Source of the DNA: Candidatus Saccharimonadota bacterium
Lineage (GTDB): Bacteria; Patescibacteriota; Saccharimonadia; Saccharimonadales; SZUA-47
Direction: 5' to 3'
DNA: 15,061 bases
Assembly: GCA_017993025.1 (NCBI GenBank)
Contig: JAGONL010000015.1
Span: forward strand, 1-15,061
Below the pieces are notes generated by a model that saw only the letters and a list, made by a program, of their open reading frames with translations, did no database searches and was not told the origin of the DNA. Positions 11,124 to 15,061 of this stretch are shown here, in pieces. Numbering within the stretch: the first letter of the stretch is position 1; each line of letters begins with the position of its first letter. The translations under genes were made by a program, and so were the position numbers.

Positions 11124-12461
11124 TTATATATTAGCTAATTTGCTGGCTAGGCCTATGTAGGTTTGCGGGGTTAAATCTAATAGCGCTTGTTTGTCTTTAT
11201 CATCAATATCTAAGCCTTGTATAAACTCGTGTAGGGTTTCTTTATCCAGTGGTTTTCCGCGCGACAGGTCTTTCATTTGGTTGTAGGCGTCTGGTATGCC
11301 GTTTTTGCGCATTATTGTTTGCACAGCCTCTGTTAGTAGCGCCCATTCATTGTCTAAATCTTTGAGCATTTGTTCTGAATCGGCGTAGACCTTTGACAGA
11401 CCTTTGGCTAGTGACTGCAGGGCAAGGTAGTAGTGCCCGTAAGCCGTGCTGAGGCTACGCAGGGCTGACGAATCGGACAAATCGCGCTGTAGCCTTGATA
11501 TTGGTAGTTTTTCGCTTAGGTGACGTAGTAGAGCGTTTGCTATGCCAAAGTTTGCCTCGGCATTTTCAAAATCTATCGGGTTTACTTTATGGGGCATGGT
11601 AGAACTGCCGACTTCGCCTGATTTTACAGTTTGTTTTAAATAGCCTACAGATATATATTGCCAAAAATCTCTGCAAAAATCAGTGGCAATTGTGCCACTT
11701 AGGACAAATTCATTATTTAGCCGGGCTATCCAGTCGTGTGATTCTATCTGGGTTGTTAGTGGGTTGTATTCAAGTCCTAGCGTTTCAATAAACACTTTCA
11801 TTGTGTCTTGCCAGTCAATTTCAGGATAGGCAACCACGTCAGCACCAAACGTACCCGTGGCACCGTTAAATTTGGCTAGTACTGGAACGCTAGCAATATT
11901 GTCTAGTTGGGTGCCCATTCTGTGGGCAAATACGGCTACTTCTTTGCCGAAAGTAGTTGGCGTGGCTGGTTGGCCATGAGTACGACTGAGCATAGGTTTG
12001 TCTGCGCTGGATTTAGCCATTTCGCCTAAATTTGAAGCTAATTTTCTGAGTGCTGGCAAAAGTACATTGTCTCTGGCACCTTTTAACATCAAGGCGTAGG
12101 CAACGTTATTAATATCCTCGCTGGTTCTACCAAAGTGCACAAATGGGATAAGTGATTCTTGTCCCCAGCTTGTTAGCTTGCCGTTAATAAACATTTCAAC
12201 TGCCTTAACATCGTGATTAACCGTTTTTTCAATTTCTCTAACTTCTTCGCAGTCTGATTCGCTAAAACCACTCACTAGTTTGTCAAGATTCGATGATATT
12301 TCACTACTAATAGGTTTACTAATTAAACCGCACAAGTATTTAAGCCATTCAACCTCGACAATTACACGGTGCTTTATAAGTGCTGATTCGGACAAATAAG
12401 CAACGAGTGGTTCAACTTTACTATAATATCTGCCGTCAAGCGGTGTTAGGGGGATGTTCAT
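11124..12461 (-). CDS. purB: Adenylosuccinate lyase
   Basis: Splits adenylosuccinate into AMP and fumarate (and SAICAR in the de novo path). The 445-aa product matches the E. coli-type PurB along its length: LDGRYYSKVEPL at the start, TVNHDVKAVE, FGRTSEDINN, LSRTHGQPATP with catalytic His162, TTQIESHDW, and the fumarase/aspartase-superfamily signature GSSTMPHKVNPIDFEN (from Gly285) with the catalytic serine at 286/287. The C-terminal domain (LTEAVQTIMRKNGI, LSRGKPLD) is complete. The ATG is 8 bases after a TATAGT box, with no Shine-Dalgarno sequence. It is divergent from purA; the two together convert IMP to AMP, while no other purine genes appear in the window, which fits salvage rather than full synthesis. 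Confidence 0.97.
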   Translation of the reverse strand: MNIPLTPLDGRYYSKVEPLVAYLSESALIKHRVIVEVEWLKYLCGLISKPISSEISSNLDKLVSGFSESDCEEVREIEKTVNHDVKAVEMFINGKLTSWGQESLIPFVHFGRTSEDINNVAYALMLKGARDNVLLPALRKLASNLGEMAKSSADKPMLSRTHGQPATPTTFGKEVAVFAHRMGTQLDNIASVPVLAKFNGATGTFGADVVAYPEIDWQDTMKVFIETLGLEYNPLTTQIESHDWIARLNNEFVLSGTIATDFCRDFWQYISVGYLKQTVKSGEVGSSTMPHKVNPIDFENAEANFGIANALLRHLSEKLPISRLQRDLSDSSALRSLSTAYGHYYLALQSLAKGLSKVYADSEQMLKDLDNEWALLTEAVQTIMRKNGIPDAYNQMKDLSRGKPLDKETLHEFIQGLDIDDKDKQALLDLTPQTYIGLASKLANI

Positions 12462-12469
12462 CTATATAA

Positions 12470-12475
12470 ACTATA
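12470..12475 (-). promoter_or_regulatory. Possible -10 box of purB
   Basis: Minus-strand TATAGT ends 8 bases before the ATG at 12461. The expected -35 region falls in a 7-bp repeat tract and has no good match. Confidence 0.35.
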
Positions 12476-12480
12476 CTTCT

Positions 12481-12515
12481 ATAAATTCTAAATCCAAAGC
12501 ACTAAATTCTAAAAA
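12481..12515. repeat. 7-bp repeats CTAAANN, left arm in the purB-purA gap
   Basis: ATAAATT, CTAAATC, CAAAGCA, CTAAATT, CTAAAAA in register. The part from 12497 is nearly complementary to 12617-12633 (AAGCACTAAAT, then TCTAAAA against CTAAAA, one base indel). Confidence 0.7.
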
Positions 12516-12590
12516 ATAACAAAACGAAAGACTAAAAATTGAAAACAAAATACAGAAAATTAGTTGTTTAGTATCTATTATCATATTTTT

Positions 12591-12639
12591 AATTTAGAAA
12601 TTTTTAGAATTTAAAATTTTAGATTTAGTGCTTAAAGCA
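12591..12639. repeat. 7-bp repeats of TTTAG type, right arm in the purB-purA gap
   Basis: Period-7 AT-rich repeats in inverted orientation to 12481-12515 (AATTTAG, AAATTTT, TAGAATT, TAAAATT, TTAGATT, TAGTGCT, TAAAGCA). The pair forms a long imperfect inverted repeat about 100 bases apart. The 252-base gap otherwise holds only the two promoters. Confidence 0.6.
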
Positions 12640-12677
12640 ATAATTCAGACGTTAAATGCTAATTATTTCTAAAGTGT

Positions 12678-12686
12678 TGCTATAAT
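12678..12686 (+). promoter_or_regulatory. Extended -10 promoter of purA
   Basis: TGC followed by TATAAT (12681-12686); no good -35. The leader of about 20 bases holds AAAGGGG at 12698-12704, nine bases before the ATG. Confidence 0.7.
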
Positions 12687-12713
12687 ACAAATCGTATAAA
12701 GGGGTAAATATTT

Positions 12714-14006
12714 ATGAGTGCGACTGCAGTAATTGGCGGACAGTATGGTGACGAGGGTAAGGGCAAATTTGTCCATTATTTAGTGCATGAACAGAACATT
12801 TCTATAATTGGCCGTGGCAACGGGGGCTGTAATGCCGGACATAATGTCTACGACCCAGAGCGTGGCGTTGCACTCGCACTACATCTAATGCCTTCTGGCG
12901 TTTTTGGTAAAGATACCGTAAACATTGTTGGCTGTGGCACAGTTATCAACCCGCATAGTTTCGTTGTGGAAATGGATGATGTAGAAAAGGCCGGTGTCAA
13001 ACTGACCCCGGACAACCTTAAACTTAGTAGTCGTGCCCACGTGACACTGCAAAGTCACCGAGTAATTGACGGCGCAACCGACAAAGTTGGCTCTACGGCG
13101 CAAGGAATTGGCCCCACTTACAGAGACAAGGCTGTTCGTGTTGGATTAAGACTAGAAGTTTTTAAGCGTGCTAACTGGAAAACAGAAGTTCAAGATCTGC
13201 TAGAAGAGCACAATAAAGAAATAGCTATGTCTGGTTTTAAAGATTTAATCATTGATGTTGATGAAGAAATTGAGCGTTTAGAGGTGTCTGTGGTTCGTAT
13301 AAAGCCCTACATAACTGATACAGTCAGCTATTTATACGACGCAATAGCTAAAGGCAAAGATATTATGCTGGAAGGCGCACAAGCAACCATGCTAGACACC
13401 AACTTTGGTACATATCCATACGTTACGTCTTCTAGCACCACTGCTGGTGGTGTAGCACTTGGACTTGGCATACCACCCACAGCGGTTAAACGGATTATTG
13501 GCGTTTTCAAACTACCGATGACAAGAGTGGGCAAGGGACCATTCACGACGCTACTAACTGAGGCTGAATCAGAAATGCATGATAAACTAGCAGGCGTTAA
13601 AGGTACTAAGGGTTCAGAATTTGGCGCCACTACGGGTAGAGCACGCAGTATTGGTTGGATGGACCTAGTAATGGCAAAATACACCGCACGTGTGAATGGA
13701 TTCACAGATTTGGGGCTAACAAAGCTTGATATGTTGTCTGGGATACCTAAACTAAAAGTATGCACAGGATACATGCTTGATGGCCATGAGATTATGAACA
13801 TGCCGGCAGACACCGCAGATATAGAACGATGTACACCTATATATACAGAGCTTGACGGCTGGGAAGACGACGTCTCCGGAGAAACCAAATTTGCTGAACT
13901 ACCCAAAAATGCCCAGGACTATGTTTTGTTTATTGAAAAATTCGTTGGTGTGCCAGTCACGATGATAGGTACCGGTGCAGACAATTCAGATATGATTATC
14001 TGTTGA
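12714..14006 (+). CDS. purA: Adenylosuccinate synthetase
   Basis: Joins IMP and aspartate using GTP to give adenylosuccinate, the substrate of PurB. The 430-aa product has the full family plan: GGQYGDEGKGK with catalytic Asp13 and the phosphate loop, NAGHNVY with His43, VGCGTVINP, STAQGIGPTYRDKAVR for the IMP site, LEGAQATMLDTNFGTYPYVTSS, TTGRARSIGWMD, LTKLDMLSG for the guanine site, and IGTGADNSDMI at the end. Small departures from the common forms are Tyr for Trp in GQWGDEGKGK, Cys39 in GGCNAGH where His is usual, and RARSIG for RPRRCG; none removes a catalytic residue. The ATG has a good AAAGGGG site. The gene ends two bases before the convergent gene's stop. It is divergent from purB. Confidence 0.97.
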   Translation: MSATAVIGGQYGDEGKGKFVHYLVHEQNISIIGRGNGGCNAGHNVYDPERGVALALHLMPSGVFGKDTVNIVGCGTVINPHSFVVEMDDVEKAGVKLTPDNLKLSSRAHVTLQSHRVIDGATDKVGSTAQGIGPTYRDKAVRVGLRLEVFKRANWKTEVQDLLEEHNKEIAMSGFKDLIIDVDEEIERLEVSVVRIKPYITDTVSYLYDAIAKGKDIMLEGAQATMLDTNFGTYPYVTSSSTTAGGVALGLGIPPTAVKRIIGVFKLPMTRVGKGPFTTLLTEAESEMHDKLAGVKGTKGSEFGATTGRARSIGWMDLVMAKYTARVNGFTDLGLTKLDMLSGIPKLKVCTGYMLDGHEIMNMPADTADIERCTPIYTELDGWEDDVSGETKFAELPKNAQDYVLFIEKFVGVPVTMIGTGADNSDMIIC

Positions 14007-14008
14007 TA

Positions 14009-14848
14009 CTAGTCGTTTTCTATTTTTTTGACTAATTTGCCGTTATTAATGCTTAACTGAAGTTGTGTTTCACTACCACCACATTTGAAGGTAATTTCTA
14101 CAGAAGTTCCGCTTCTACCTCCTTCAAAGTTACAACCAGAATTTAGAGAAATTGAAAGTACCGTTATGTAAGAATTGGTGTAATCTACTACAACGCTACC
14201 AGCGTTTTCTACATTAACTGTTTCTCTAGTTGAAGCTGCTATTTCTTGTGGTGTTGAAGGCTGTGCAGAGTTAGTCTGTGCAGACGAATTAGTATTAGAA
14301 GACTGCGAAGAACTTGGTGAAGCTTGGCTTGTATTGTTAGTTGTAGCAGGGGTTGATAGTTCTGGTATAGCTACTATATCAAAATCCTGATACGGAAGCT
14401 CGTTATAAAATTCTACATACGCAACGACCCTATATCTGCCGGGTTCTTTAAACAGATTTGGCCATCTTTCATAAGACCCAGTGGCGCTATCGTTGGGAGC
14501 GACAACTATTTGTCTATCGCTATCTTTGCACTCTGAAGTTACCGTATCGTCATGAACCTGAGACCAAGTGCCGTCAGTTTGATATTTGTAGACTTCTAGC
14601 GGTTCATCGGGGCAATTATTGTTAACGTAGATTGTGCTGTTAAAGTTGTTTGAAATAGTGAAAGACACCGGTTCACCAATAAGATATTTTGAATAATTAG
14701 TACTGACAGAAATGCTACCGCTAGGAATACTACGCGTATGTATACGAGACCCCAATAGGTTTATTGCCCAAAATAAAATAAGAAATAAAACAGCTATCAC
14801 TCCAGCTAGCAAACCTTTTTGGAATTTTCTACTACTAACACTTTTCAT
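14009..14848 (-). CDS. Membrane-anchored extracellular protein with Ig-like domain
   Basis: A 279-aa product. The start is set at 14848, not at the upstream ATG (14914), because this ATG overlaps the stop of the preceding gene as ATGA and has GGAGG 11 bases before it, while the longer form only reads the other gene in a wrong frame. A basic N-terminus (KSVSSRKFQKG) and one membrane helix (about 12-33) anchor it. Outside lies an Ig-like beta domain (about 45-165; YLIGEPVSFTISNNFNSTIYVNN, PGRYRVVAYVEF) like those in BsuPI-type or other bacterial modules. A Ser/Thr/Asn/Gln linker follows (about 170-205), then a small beta domain with two cysteines (SGCNFEGG, FKCGGS). Disulfides are plausible. 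The function is unknown; adhesion or support of the coupled membrane protein is inferred from layout only. Confidence 0.75.
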   Translation of the reverse strand: MKSVSSRKFQKGLLAGVIAVLFLILFWAINLLGSRIHTRSIPSGSISVSTNYSKYLIGEPVSFTISNNFNSTIYVNNNCPDEPLEVYKYQTDGTWSQVHDDTVTSECKDSDRQIVVAPNDSATGSYERWPNLFKEPGRYRVVAYVEFYNELPYQDFDIVAIPELSTPATTNNTSQASPSSSQSSNTNSSAQTNSAQPSTPQEIAASTRETVNVENAGSVVVDYTNSYITVLSISLNSGCNFEGGRSGTSVEITFKCGGSETQLQLSINNGKLVKKIEND

Positions 14849-15061
14849 GTTGTATAGGCCCTCCAAGCACGGTATATGATTGCAATACTGATCATATTGC
14901 CCAAAATAATCCAAACCGCCTTAATTATCCCGTTAGTCATGTCAGTACCAAGTAGCAGAGCGTGAAAAAACACAAACAAAATGACAATATACGACAATAA
15001 ATGGGTTAATTTCCATAATTTAGGCTTCTTGTTAATAATTAACAGGGAAGTTGCAACGATT
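14845..15061 (-). CDS. Ferric-reductase-like transmembrane protein, C-terminal part (5' partial)
   Basis: The frame is open from the window edge to TGA at 14847-14845, giving the last 71 residues. They read as membrane helices: LWKLTHLLSYIVILFVFFHALLLGTD, a turn, then IIKAVWIILGNMISIAIIYRAW and a short basic end. The spacing HLLSY and FFHALLLG with histidines in two neighbouring positions is typical of ferric-reductase-like (FRD/YedZ-type) haem-binding membrane domains, where these histidines hold haem. The rest of the protein lies outside, so an attached NAD/FAD module cannot be judged, but none follows the membrane part. The stop overlaps the start of the anchored Ig-like protein by four bases, so the two are one operon and probably translationally coupled. 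Confidence 0.7.
   Translation of the reverse strand, partial: IVATSLLIINKKPKLWKLTHLLSYIVILFVFFHALLLGTDMTNGIIKAVWIILGNMISIAIIYRAWRAYTT

Noticed and set aside
13328..13906. Minus-strand frame of 192 codons inside purA
   Set aside because: A shadow of a well-conserved enzyme gene.
14849..14914. N-terminal extension of the Ig-like protein by 22 residues
   Set aside because: These bases belong to the end of the ferric-reductase-like gene in another frame; the ATGA overlap and GGAGG site fix the start at 14848.

Overview
The window looks like chromosomal DNA of a small, AT-leaning bacterium, most likely from the Candidate Phyla Radiation (Patescibacteria), with Saccharibacteria-like lineages a reasonable guess. 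The basis is indirect: compact genes, many short orphan ORFs, a lone purA/purB pair with no other purine genes nearby, a membrane-anchored VanY-type peptidase, and many genes whose -10 box lies only a few bases before the start codon. TGA is used as an ordinary stop (purA, the 50-aa gene), so the code is standard. No rRNA, tRNA, CRISPR array, prophage or intact insertion sequence was seen.

Layout. 1-301: the end of typA (5' end outside). 354-2615: a large orphan protein of 753 aa. 2658-5856, minus strand: a Y-family DNA polymerase, a six-helix membrane protein and a VanY-type D,D-carboxypeptidase, in transcription order. 5995-6963, plus strand: an RppH-like Nudix hydrolase and a six-cysteine small protein. 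6965-8356: a minus-strand cassette of three small genes (50, 96 and 136 aa) with a structured leader, a decayed copy of one gene's end, and a short promoter-hairpin-terminator RNA on the other strand. 8376-8993: a probable Nudix-fold protein without catalytic glutamates. 9138-9347: a 69-aa acidic protein. 9367-9993: Maf nucleotide pyrophosphatase. 10092-11119: two overlapping orphan genes. 11124-14006: divergent purB and purA, which together turn IMP into AMP. 14009-15061, minus strand: a ferric-reductase-like membrane protein (partial) coupled to an anchored extracellular protein.

The most unusual structure is not a gene family. Tracts of degenerate 7-bp tandem repeats, each with its own unit, sit both between genes and inside the polymerase gene, where they account for its extra peptide segments. 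Other points of interest are a leader whose anti-Shine-Dalgarno segment could close the start of a 50-aa gene, a 41/42-bp direct repeat bracketing a 0.57-kb segment, two unrelated genes sharing promoter and first codons, and a general pattern of apparently leaderless transcripts for first genes versus clear Shine-Dalgarno sites for several internal genes.
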